A stretch of 64,000 nt of DNA. It comes from Micromonospora eburnea (GTDB taxonomy: Bacteria; Actinomycetota; Actinomycetes; Mycobacteriales; Micromonosporaceae). The notes beneath the pieces are model-generated. The model had not been told where the DNA came from. It did not search any database and worked only from the letters and a program-made list of their open reading frames with translations. The position numbers and the translations under genes are program-made. The stretch spans positions 7,104,146-7,168,145 of the forward strand of contig NZ_FMHY01000002.1 of NCBI RefSeq assembly GCF_900090225.1. The letters are read 5' to 3'. Each line of letters begins with the position of its first letter. Position 1 is the stretch's first letter. Shown one piece after another: positions 7,491 through 15,879 of this stretch.

Positions 7491-7966
7491 GACACCCGCG
7501 GCTGCGGCTGTTGCTGCTGTTGTTGGCCCTGCCGTTGGCCATCGGCCTCGGGCAGGTGCACGTCGTCGATGCTGATGTTGACCTCGACGACGTTCAGGCC
7601 GGTCATCCGTTCGACGGCCGTCTTCACGTTGCGTTGGATGTTCCGGCCCAGATCGGCGATGCTCACCCCGTACTCGACGATCACGTCCAGGTCGACCGCG
7701 GCCTGGGTCTCGCCGACCTCGACGCCGACCCCCTGGGACACGTTCGGTCCGCTACTGCCCGGAATCCGTTCCCGGATGGCACTGAACGCGCGCATGCCGG
7801 CGTTGCCCATGGCATGGACACCCGCCACCTCCCGGCACGCCATCCCGGCGACCTTCTGCACCACGTTGTCGGCAATCATGATCTTGCCGTCCTCGTTGCT
7901 GAGCTTGTTCTGTTGGGCTGAGCCGCCCGCGCGTCCAGCCTGCTCGGTTCGGGTCTGCTGGCTCAT
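7487..7966 (-). CDS. Asp23/Gls24-family envelope stress protein (first gene of the cluster), 159 aa
   Basis: The canonical Asp23 fold is visible: NEDGKIMIADNVVQKVAGMACREVAGVHAM, then VGVEVGETQAAVDLDVIVEYGVSIADLGRNIQRNV, and the closing strand TGLNVVEVNISIDDVHLP. The C-terminus carries a poly-glutamine/proline tail (QQQQQQPQP). The start ATG 7966 (MSQQTRTEQ) has GGAG about ten bases upstream. This gene heads a six-gene operon divergent from a SigE-type sigma factor gene; the 257-bp space between them must hold both promoters. The sigma factor may control this operon, but that is inference from position. Confidence 0.87.
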   Translation of the reverse strand: MSQQTRTEQAGRAGGSAQQNKLSNEDGKIMIADNVVQKVAGMACREVAGVHAMGNAGMRAFSAIRERIPGSSGPNVSQGVGVEVGETQAAVDLDVIVEYGVSIADLGRNIQRNVKTAVERMTGLNVVEVNISIDDVHLPEADGQRQGQQQQQQPQPRVS

Positions 7967-8223
7967 GAGACGTGGACTCCCTCGGCTGCTCGTCAGTGGG
8001 CGCAATCAGGCGCTTTCTTAGACTGCTGGCCCGTGACGATTTGCGCGTCTGCCGACCGAGACTTCCTCCGTTCGGGTTAACGGCGACTGGGGTCGCGTTC
8101 CCGGGCGCTCCTGTCTGCCGCACGTCAGTTTTCCCCGGCAAGGGACGGCAACCCCGCCAAGCGAGGGTGGCGTCTGGGAAGGCATCACGACGGCGCACCA
8201 CCTCACTCCAAGGATCGGCTCGT

Positions 8224-8754
8224 GTGGACTCTCTCCTGAATGAGTTCGACTCGTTCGTTCGAACTCGTACCCCCGCCCTGCTGCGCTCGGCCTACCTGCT
8301 GACCGGCGACCAGCACCTGGCCGAGGATCTCGTTCAATCCGCCCTCGCCCGGACCCATCGCTCGTGGAACCGGTTGCACCACAGCGGCAACGCCGAGGCG
8401 TACACCCGCAAGACCATGTACCACCTGCAAGTGTCCTGGTGGCGGCGCCGCCGGGTGGCCGAGTCGATGCCGGGTGACCTGCCCGAGCCACGCGGAGGCG
8501 ACTCGGCCCCCGACCACGCCCAGCAGGCCACCCTGCGGCTGACCCTGCGGGCCGCGTTGGCGAAGCTCTCCGCCAAACAGCGGGCCGTGCTGGTCGTGCG
8601 GTTCTTCGAGGATCGCACCGAGGCCGAGGCCGCCGAGCTGCTCGGCGTCACCGTCGGCACCGTCAAGAGCCAGACCTCAAAAGCCCTGGCGAAGTTGCGC
8701 ACCGTCGCACCGGAACTCGCCGAGCTGTACGTCACGGAAGGGACCGCCCGATGA
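8224..8754 (+). CDS. SigE-family ECF-type RNA polymerase sigma factor, 176 aa
   Basis: Region 2 spans about residues 10-75 (RTPALLRSAYLLTGDQHLAEDLVQSALARTH, then YTRKTMYHLQVSWWRRRR). Region 4 spans about 110-165 (LSAKQRAVLVVRFFEDRTEAEAAELLGVTVGTVKSQTSKALAKL), which contains the helix-turn-helix for the -35 element. This is the SigE family of small actinobacterial sigma factors. GTG 8224 (VDSLLNEFDSF) is chosen because AAGGAT lies just before it and upstream residues have no homology. The stop overlaps the next gene by four bases (ATGA), so the downstream membrane protein is almost certainly its co-expressed partner. Confidence 0.88.
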   Translation: MDSLLNEFDSFVRTRTPALLRSAYLLTGDQHLAEDLVQSALARTHRSWNRLHHSGNAEAYTRKTMYHLQVSWWRRRRVAESMPGDLPEPRGGDSAPDHAQQATLRLTLRAALAKLSAKQRAVLVVRFFEDRTEAEAAELLGVTVGTVKSQTSKALAKLRTVAPELAELYVTEGTAR

Positions 8755-9875
8755 ACCAGGACCGCCTTCGACTCGACCTGGCCGACCTGGCCGACGAGGT
8801 CACCCCGGTCGACCTGCGGGACCGGGCCCTGCGTACGTCCCGTCGGCTTGGCATCCAGCGGGCCATCGCCACCTCGGCCGCCGCCGTGGTGATGCTCGGG
8901 GCGGCCACCGGCACCGCCTTCGCGCTGATGCCCCGCAACGACGGCCAGGCTCCGCTGCCCGGGGACTCACCGTCGATCACCGTCACCCCGTCCCCGGCCG
9001 AGGTCACCCCGACGCCAGACCCGTCGGCCTCGGCGAGCGTCGGGGCCACCTCGACAAAACCGGCGTTCGCCCTCACCGGCACCCGGTACTACCTGGAGAC
9101 CACGTCCACCCAGGCCCTGATCCACGCGGTTCGGAGCGGCTCGGACGAGGTGGTCCGCCGCGTCCGGTTCAGCACCGACGGCTGCGCCGGCAATACGATC
9201 ACCGTCTCGCCGGACGGGAAGCGGGTTGCGTGGGTGCAGGACAGCACCGATGGCGGCAACACGGGTGTGCTCATGGCCGGCACTGTCGGAAAGCAGGAGG
9301 CGACGCGTCTGCTGGATGGTGTCGACTGCCTCGGCAGCAACCCGCTGGTGTGGCGGGGCAGCGACCTGCTGATGGTCAGCAGGGGTGGGGTGTCGGTGCT
9401 CTTTGACGTGGCGGCGCGGAAGCGGGTCAACGGTGACCCGGGCCAGGAGACGCTGCGGTGCTGGTCCGCCGACGGTAGGTGGCTGGCGGCGGTGTCGGAC
9501 GGCAAGCCGTACGTGACGGATGAGACGCAGCTGCACCAGTACACCTACACGCCGCCGAAGGGTGAGGCGGTCAAGTGGGACGGGTGGCGGGTGCGGAGCG
9601 TGTCGATGGACGGCCGGTACGTTTCGGTCGGTTGGATCGGCACCGACCCGTCCCGGCAGGACGGCAGCTTCGCGGTGGTCGACACCACCACTAGCAAGAC
9701 TGTCACGCTTCCCGTCTCCGGTGATGTCCGCAGCATCCAGTTCGCCGCAGATGGCAAGGTGCTGGTGCGGCAGGCGAGCAAGGTCGTGGTGTTGGACGCC
9801 GGCTTCCAGAAGATCGGGGAGGTGGCGGAGCCCCGGGCCGTGCAGCACCTGACCCTGCTGACCTACGCGCCCTGA
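8751..9875 (+). CDS. membrane-anchored beta-propeller-like protein coupled to the sigma factor, 374 aa
   Basis: The cytoplasmic N-terminus (about 40 residues, with LADLADEVTPVDLRDRALRTSRRL) is typical of the small regulators that follow SigE-family genes. A transmembrane helix follows (AIATSAAAVVMLGAATGTAFAL), then a Pro/Ser/Thr-rich linker. The extracellular part has WD40/TolB-like repeats (ITVSPDGKRVAWVQD, CWSADGRWLAAVSD, VSMDGRYVSVGWIG). It lacks a classical zinc anti-sigma motif. The role is probably anti-sigma factor or external sensor for the overlapping sigma gene, inferred from position and topology. A strong hairpin follows its stop. Confidence 0.7.
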   Translation: MNQDRLRLDLADLADEVTPVDLRDRALRTSRRLGIQRAIATSAAAVVMLGAATGTAFALMPRNDGQAPLPGDSPSITVTPSPAEVTPTPDPSASASVGATSTKPAFALTGTRYYLETTSTQALIHAVRSGSDEVVRRVRFSTDGCAGNTITVSPDGKRVAWVQDSTDGGNTGVLMAGTVGKQEATRLLDGVDCLGSNPLVWRGSDLLMVSRGGVSVLFDVAARKRVNGDPGQETLRCWSADGRWLAAVSDGKPYVTDETQLHQYTYTPPKGEAVKWDGWRVRSVSMDGRYVSVGWIGTDPSRQDGSFAVVDTTTSKTVTLPVSGDVRSIQFAADGKVLVRQASKVVVLDAGFQKIGEVAEPRAVQHLTLLTYAP

Positions 9876-9883
9876 CCGGGTAC

Positions 9884-9925
9884 CCGAGAGGGGGTGGACC
9901 ACGACGGTGGTCCGCCCCCTCTCGG
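9884..9925 (+). terminator. hairpin terminator after the sigma-factor operon
   Basis: An 18-base arm starting CCGAGAGGGGGTGG pairs with CCGCCCCCTCTCGG downstream with one G-T type mismatch, leaving a six-base loop. It begins nine bases after the stop codon. There is no T-run, as is usual in high-GC actinomycetes. Confidence 0.8.
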
Positions 9926-10069
9926 TCGGCAGCACGGTGATCGCCGCCGTCCTTCCGCCACCACCGTCGATGACCTCCGCCACGTCTTGGCCGAGGGGTC
10001 CGGCGGCGGCGCCCCGAGCGGTGACAAACTGACTGACACAGTTCTGCCGGGACGTCAGAGGGAGGCGCG

Positions 10070-10837
10070 GTGCGCTGGCGCAGCTTCGTGGCGGTGGGCG
10101 ACAGCTTCACCGAGGGCATGAACGACGCCTATCCGGACGGCTCGTTCCGCGGCTGGGCGGACCTGGTCGCCACCCGGCTCGCCGTCGAGGCCGGCCCCGA
10201 CTTCGGGTACGCCAACCTGGCGATCCGGGGCCGCCTCTTCTCGAACATCGTCGCCCAGCAGGTGCCGGCCGCGCTGGCCATGAAGCCCGACCTGATCAGC
10301 TTCGCGGCCGGCGGCAACGACGTGCTGCGGCGTACCTTCGACGCCGACTCGTTCGTCCCCCGCTTCGACGCGGTGATCGGCGAACTGCGCGGCAGCGGCG
10401 CCGACGTGATTCTCTTCCGGTTCGCCGACGTGATGGCGCGGCTTCCCGGGCAGCGGCTCGTCGCGCCCCGGGTGAACCTGCTGAACCGGGTGGTGGGAGA
10501 GGTCGCCGAGCGGCACGGCGCCATCCTGGTCGACCTCTACGCCGACGACACCTACCTCAACCCGATGCTGTGGAGCACCGACCGGCTACACATGTCGCCG
10601 GCCGGGCACCGGCGGGTCGCCGGGCAGGTGCTCACCGCGCTCGGGGTCGGCTGCGACGAGGAGTGGCTGCTGGTGCCACCGCACCCCGCGCCGACCCCGT
10701 GGCTGGCCGCTCGCGCCGCCGACCTGCGCTGGGCCGGGCAGCACCTGGCCCCGTGGATCAAGCGGCGGCTGACCGGCCGATCCTCCGGAGACCTCGTCAC
10801 CGCCAAGCGGCCGACGCTCAGCCCGATCACCGACTGA
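10070..10837 (+). CDS. SGNH/GDSL-family hydrolase, 255 aa
   Basis: Block I is FVAVGDSFTEG with the nucleophile Ser11, block III is GGNDVL, and block V is DRLHMSPAGH with the Asp-x-x-His pair. This is the full set expected for an SGNH esterase or lipase. There is no signal peptide, so it acts inside the cell. The C-terminal 50 residues (about 205-255) are an extra helical, basic segment found in actinobacterial members. GTG 10070 (MRWRSFVAVGDS) is the start, preceded by GGGAGG. The next gene begins three bases after its stop. The substrate is unknown; acetyl or acyl esters are usual for the family. Confidence 0.87.
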   Translation: MRWRSFVAVGDSFTEGMNDAYPDGSFRGWADLVATRLAVEAGPDFGYANLAIRGRLFSNIVAQQVPAALAMKPDLISFAAGGNDVLRRTFDADSFVPRFDAVIGELRGSGADVILFRFADVMARLPGQRLVAPRVNLLNRVVGEVAERHGAILVDLYADDTYLNPMLWSTDRLHMSPAGHRRVAGQVLTALGVGCDEEWLLVPPHPAPTPWLAARAADLRWAGQHLAPWIKRRLTGRSSGDLVTAKRPTLSPITD

Positions 10838-10840
10838 CCG

Positions 10841-11287
10841 GTGCGGACGATCCACGCCGCCACGCTGCTGCGGCGCGCCCTCGACGCCGAGCCCGCCGCC
10901 GGGCAGGCCGTCCTGGTCTCCGGCGACCGGGTCGAGGCCGTCGCGCCGTTGGACGAGCTGACGGAGGCGTACCCCGGGGTGCGGGTGCGGCGGTGGGCCG
11001 GCACCCTCGGGCCGGCGCTGGTGCACGACGGGCCGCTGCCGCCCGCGCCCACCCCGCGTGAACGGGTGCACGCCCTGTTTCTGCTCGGCGCCGCCGCTGT
11101 GCTCGCCGCGTACGTGACCGATCCGGAGCTTCGGGCCGCTGCGGGGCGTGGCGGCGTTGCGGTCCTCGATCGGGCCCGCCCGCCGGCGCTGGTCCCGGCC
11201 GGCCGCGCGGACCTGGCCGTCTTCGGCGACGACGGCTCCTGCCTGGCCACGGTTGTGGCCGGGCGGCTGGTCCACCGCCGTGCGTGA
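10841..11287 (+). CDS. imidazolonepropionase-like short protein (amidohydrolase remnant), 148 aa
   Basis: The N-terminus (TIHAATLLR ... GQAVLVSGDRVEAVAPLDEL ... VRVRRWAGTLGPALVHDGPLP) matches the beta-sandwich entry of amidohydrolases such as imidazolonepropionase. The C-terminus (RADLAVFGDDGSCLATVVAGRLVH) matches the sandwich exit. The intervening metal-binding TIM barrel, including the H-x-H motif, is almost absent. Such proteins recur in actinomycetes, so this may be a stable domain rather than a recent deletion. It starts at GTG 10841, three bases after the SGNH hydrolase stop, and is probably co-translated with it. No catalysis is expected from the visible residues. Confidence 0.65.
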   Translation: MRTIHAATLLRRALDAEPAAGQAVLVSGDRVEAVAPLDELTEAYPGVRVRRWAGTLGPALVHDGPLPPAPTPRERVHALFLLGAAAVLAAYVTDPELRAAAGRGGVAVLDRARPPALVPAGRADLAVFGDDGSCLATVVAGRLVHRRA

Positions 11288-11425
11288 CCGCCGATGCCGA
11301 GACGCCCGTCCCGTTTACCGCGCGAACGTCGGTAGCTGAGCAGGTCGACCCGCCGGACACGGGCGACCGGCCGCATCCGCCGCGCCCGATTTCCGGCAGA
11401 CCGGCTGCCGGCCCGGGATCGGGCG

Positions 11426-11431
11426 TAGCTT
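11426..11431 (+). promoter_or_regulatory. candidate -10 box for leaderless sseA transcription
   Basis: TAGCTT ends seven bases before the ATG at 11439, and no Shine-Dalgarno sequence is seen. This is the same geometry as before proS and the MBL-fold gene. Confidence 0.4.
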
Positions 11432-11438
11432 GGGGCTC

Positions 11439-12341
<903 letters not shown>

Positions 12342-12436
12342 CCGCTTCCGGGCGGCAATCCGGCGTTGCCCCGCCGCGTCGGCGCGTGGCAGGGCAGGCT
12401 GCTGGGTAGCAGTTGTCGGGCCGCCGAGGAGGGGGC

Positions 12437-14077
12437 GTGGGTCGCCTGGACAAGCGGTTCGTCGCACTACTCGGGCTGGCCGCCCTGCCGCCCGCCGTCG
12501 AGGGCCTTGTCCTCGACGTGTTGCGGTTCCGCGCCGCCGAAGGGCTGGCCCCGCAGGTCACGGCGGTCTGGCCGTACGACACCTACCACGACCTGCGGTG
12601 GCTGTTCGTCTACCACGACTCGTGGTCGACCTTCGTCCTCGGACTGGTCGCGCTCATCCTGTTCCGGGCGCTGCTCACCACCGGGCTGGTCGTCCTGGCC
12701 TGGCCGCGGCACCTGCCCCGGCCGAGCCTGCGCTGGCTGGCTCGGCGGAACCTCGCGCTGACCGCGGTGGTCGTCGTGGTGGTGTCGCCCTGGGCGTCCC
12801 TGTCGATCGCCGCCTCGGTGGTCGCCCTCTCCTGGCTGCTGCTCGCCTCGCTGCTGCCGCTGTTCCTGCTCGCGCCGTTCCTGCAACGCGCGGCCGTGGT
12901 CGGCGACTGGTGGCGCGGGCTGCCCTCGATCGAACTGGTTGGCTGGTCCCTGCTCAACTTCGTGGTGCTCACCGTCGGCGGCGCGTTGGTCTGGGCGGTG
13001 CCGATCGGGTGGACCGCACCGGTGGCGGCGATCGCCGGGGCGATCAACGGCCTGCTCTGGCAGCGGACCGTGGCCTCCGCGCTGCTGCCGCGCCGACCGG
13101 TCCGCTGGGCGCGGGTGCCCGCCGCGCCGCTGGCGATCCTGCTCGCCTTCATCGTGCCGGTCGTCGTGCAGCCGGCGCTGGCCGCCCTGACCACCAAGTC
13201 GGCCAAGCCGCCGCGGCTTGTGTTCCTCGACCAGCCGTTGCCGCCCGCCGTCCGGCACGCGGTGATTTTCGTCCCCGGACATGCCAGCGCGTACGACGGG
13301 GAGCCGCCCACCGACCCGAATGTGCAGTGGTTCTCCTATCGGGGGTTGGATGCGCAGGGCCGGCCCATGCCGTTCGGGCCCCGGGACACCTACCGGTCGA
13401 TCGAGTCCAGTGTGGCGATGCTCGCCGATCAGGTGGAGCTGGTGCACCGGCGTACCGGCCGGCCGGTGGCGTTGATAGGGCAGAGCGAGGGGGCCCTCGT
13501 CTCGCGGACCTACCTGGCGGACCGGCCGCACCCGGCGGTGAACGCCCTGGCCATGGCGAGCCCGCTGATCAACGCGGGTCGGTCCTACTATCCGCCGCGC
13601 GGGGCTTCCGAGGGATGGGGCATCGCCGCCGGCTGGGAGTTACGGGCGGTTTTCCGTCTCGCTGACTCCATCGCCATGAGCGGGAGCGGGCCGGACGAGC
13701 CGTTCGTCCGGTCGATACTTGACAACGCGCCCTTCTACCGCAACGACCTGATGTGCCCGGTGCCCGGCGTGCGGATCATCGCGTTCCTGCCGACCACCAC
13801 CGCCACCGAGGCTCCGCCAGGCGAGTACGCGGGCGTTCCGGTCTTCGAAATGCCGGCCGTGCATGGCGGCCTGCTGGCGCGGCCGGTGGTTGAGGAACAT
13901 CTGTTGTTCTTCCTCAGTGGCCAGATGGTCAGCCATCCCGAGGCCGGTTACAACCTGCTCCAGAAGATCTCCGCCGCCTGGCAGGCGCCGCCGCTGGCAC
14001 TGGGCCTCAACCCGGCCTGGCGGGGTGAACGGCTGCCCGACCCGGCCTTCACCGGGCGGGTCTGCCAGCCGAGCTGA
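12437..14077 (+). CDS. multi-pass membrane protein fused to an alpha/beta-hydrolase domain, 546 aa
   Basis: About 250 N-terminal residues form six or seven hydrophobic segments (for example WSTFVLGLVALILFRALLTT, ALTAVVVVVVSPWASLSIAA, LLLASLLPLFLLAPFL). The remaining 280 residues are a lipase-like domain with VIFVPGHASAYDG and the nucleophile elbow GQSEG. A late histidine in AVHGGLLAR and an Asp in the connecting region could complete the triad. Start GTG 12437 has GGAGG directly upstream; TTG 12413 is the alternative. Its 3' end overlaps the converging gene by 29 bases. The substrate is unknown; topology suggests a lipid or cell-surface ester. Confidence 0.7.
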   Translation: MGRLDKRFVALLGLAALPPAVEGLVLDVLRFRAAEGLAPQVTAVWPYDTYHDLRWLFVYHDSWSTFVLGLVALILFRALLTTGLVVLAWPRHLPRPSLRWLARRNLALTAVVVVVVSPWASLSIAASVVALSWLLLASLLPLFLLAPFLQRAAVVGDWWRGLPSIELVGWSLLNFVVLTVGGALVWAVPIGWTAPVAAIAGAINGLLWQRTVASALLPRRPVRWARVPAAPLAILLAFIVPVVVQPALAALTTKSAKPPRLVFLDQPLPPAVRHAVIFVPGHASAYDGEPPTDPNVQWFSYRGLDAQGRPMPFGPRDTYRSIESSVAMLADQVELVHRRTGRPVALIGQSEGALVSRTYLADRPHPAVNALAMASPLINAGRSYYPPRGASEGWGIAAGWELRAVFRLADSIAMSGSGPDEPFVRSILDNAPFYRNDLMCPVPGVRIIAFLPTTTATEAPPGEYAGVPVFEMPAVHGGLLARPVVEEHLLFFLSGQMVSHPEAGYNLLQKISAAWQAPPLALGLNPAWRGERLPDPAFTGRVCQPS

Positions 14078-14480
14078 CGTCGTCAGCCGGAGTGGGCCGG
14101 CGCCGGCACAGCCAGAGCAGCCGCAGCACCGCCACCGCCAGCCCGATCACGATCACGGCCCAGATCGTCTCGAACGGGAGCAGGATCAGGTGGAGCAGGA
14201 TGCCGATCACCGCGGCCGCCGCGGCGAGCCGGATCGACCAGGGACGGGCGGTGAAGAGGAGTAACCCACTTACCACCATCAGCGCCCCGGTCGCCTCGTG
14301 TGCCCACGACCAGCCGGTCAGGTCGAGGTCGAGGAGCCCTTGCCGGCTCTCCACCACGTACTTGTCGACGTTCAGAGTGTTTATCCCGGCGAGGCCGTCG
14401 AAGAACCCGGCTCCGACGAGGAGGATGGCCGCCAGTCTGCGCTGCCGGTCTCTGAGATGCACCTCGTCGTGTCGCGTCAC
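14049..14480 (-). CDS. DUF7144-type four-helix membrane protein, 143 aa
   Basis: Four hydrophobic helices are visible: LAAILLVGAGFFDGLAGI, ATGALMVVSGLLLFTA, IRLAAAAAVIGILLHLILL and TIWAVIVIGLAVAVLRLLWL. The last is followed by a basic tail (CRRRP). The pattern fits actinobacterial membrane proteins of the DUF7144 group, whose function is unknown. It overlaps the converging hydrolase gene by 29 bases and lies 29 bases downstream of the MFS gene on the same strand, so it may be read from the same promoter region. Confidence 0.72.
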   Translation of the reverse strand: MTRHDEVHLRDRQRRLAAILLVGAGFFDGLAGINTLNVDKYVVESRQGLLDLDLTGWSWAHEATGALMVVSGLLLFTARPWSIRLAAAAAVIGILLHLILLPFETIWAVIVIGLAVAVLRLLWLCRRRPTPADDVSSAGRPAR

Positions 14481-14509
14481 CCCGCCCTCCTCCCGCCGTT
14501 CCTCTCAGC

Positions 14510-15766
14510 CTAGGCACAGGCGGCGGGCTCCACGCGGCGCTCGGCGCGCGAACCCGTTCCGCGCAGCGTCCGCCACGCGGCCACGGTGACCAGGGCGAAG
14601 ATCCCGGCCGCCGCCCAGCCCACCGGCGCCACCCCGTACGCCTGGCCGGCGAACCCGGCCAGTGCCGCCCCGACCGGAGCGCCGGCCAGCCCGAGCACCC
14701 GCTGCGCGGCACCGACCCGGCCGAGCAGTTCCGGTGGCACGTGCCGCTGGCCGTACGCCGACCAGAGGCTGTTCCAGACCGTCGTGCCGGCGGCGAAGCA
14801 GGCCAGCGCGAGGCCCCCGGCCAGTGGATGCCGGGCCGCCGCGAACCCGGCCAGCGCCACGGTCTGCCCGAGCAGCACCCCGCGCAGCGCGGGCAGGGTG
14901 CCGAACCGGGCCGCCAGCCGTCCCGCGCCGAGCGCCCCGGCCAGCCCGCCGACGACCGCCCCCGCCGCGAACAGCCCGTACGCCGACGGCGGTACCCGCA
15001 GCACCGTCAGCGCGTACAGCACCAGCACGGCCATGACTCCGCTGATGGCCAGGTTCGACCCGGTGGTCGCCACGGTCACCCGCCACAGCACCCGGTCACG
15101 CCGTAGCCAGCGCACCCCGGCCCAGGACTCCCGCCACACGCTCCCCCGTTCCGGGGCGGAGCGGTGCGCGGCGGGTCGTACGGCGGGGCGGTGACCGGCG
15201 GGGCGGAGGGTGAGGACGAGGAGCGCGGCCGCGGCGAAGGTGAGGGCGTCGAGGGTGAACGGGAGAGCCGCCGAGATCGCGAAGAGGAGGCCGGCCAGCG
15301 GGGCGCCGAGGAAGCCGCCGGCGACCGCCGTGCCGGCCTGGAGGCGGCCGTTGGCGGTGGGCAGCGCGGCTGACGGGACCACCGACGGGAGCACCGCGAA
15401 GGACGCCGCGTCGAAGACCGTACCCAGGGCGGCGAGCAGGAACGCGGCGACCGCGAGCACGGCCATCCCGGCCCGGCCGGTGGCGACCAGCCCGGCCAGG
15501 GCGGCCACCACACCGGCGCGTAGCCCGTCCACCGCCGCCATGGTCCGGCGGCGGTCCCAGCGGTCGGCGTACGCGCCGCCGAGCAGGCCGAGCAGCAACG
15601 GCGGGAGCTGGCCGGCGACGGTCACCGCGGCGACCGCCCGGGGATCGTGGGTGAACGTGGCGGCCAGCAGGGCCAGGGCCGGCGTACGCAGGGCGTCGCC
15701 GAACCGGGAGGAGACGGCGGCGGCCCAGAGCAGCCGGTAGTCGCGGCCGAGAACGGGAGCGGTCAT
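14510..15766 (-). CDS. MFS transporter, exporter type, 418 aa
   Basis: Twelve predicted membrane helices are spread over the length. The MFS motif between helices 2 and 3 is seen as GLLGGAYADRWDRRRTMAAVD. The protein resembles the EntS/multidrug exporter branch of actinomycetes (RDYRLLWAAAVSSRFGDALRTPALALLAATFT). The start is taken as ATG 15766 (MTAPVLGRDYRLLW); a longer frame to 15841 adds residues without homology. It diverges from the Hsp90-like gene, with about 113 bases between starts. The substrate cannot be predicted; small lipophilic drugs or siderophores are usual. Confidence 0.87.
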   Translation of the reverse strand: MTAPVLGRDYRLLWAAAVSSRFGDALRTPALALLAATFTHDPRAVAAVTVAGQLPPLLLGLLGGAYADRWDRRRTMAAVDGLRAGVVAALAGLVATGRAGMAVLAVAAFLLAALGTVFDAASFAVLPSVVPSAALPTANGRLQAGTAVAGGFLGAPLAGLLFAISAALPFTLDALTFAAAALLVLTLRPAGHRPAVRPAAHRSAPERGSVWRESWAGVRWLRRDRVLWRVTVATTGSNLAISGVMAVLVLYALTVLRVPPSAYGLFAAGAVVGGLAGALGAGRLAARFGTLPALRGVLLGQTVALAGFAAARHPLAGGLALACFAAGTTVWNSLWSAYGQRHVPPELLGRVGAAQRVLGLAGAPVGAALAGFAGQAYGVAPVGWAAAGIFALVTVAAWRTLRGTGSRAERRVEPAACA

Positions 15767-15879
15767 GCCGCCGGAGCCTGGGGCCTGAAGCGGCTTGAGA
15801 GTCAAGTGACCGAAAACGGGACGGACACTGTCGGCCATCACCGGTACGGTGAGCGCCGAAATCCGACCGGGGAGCGCGA

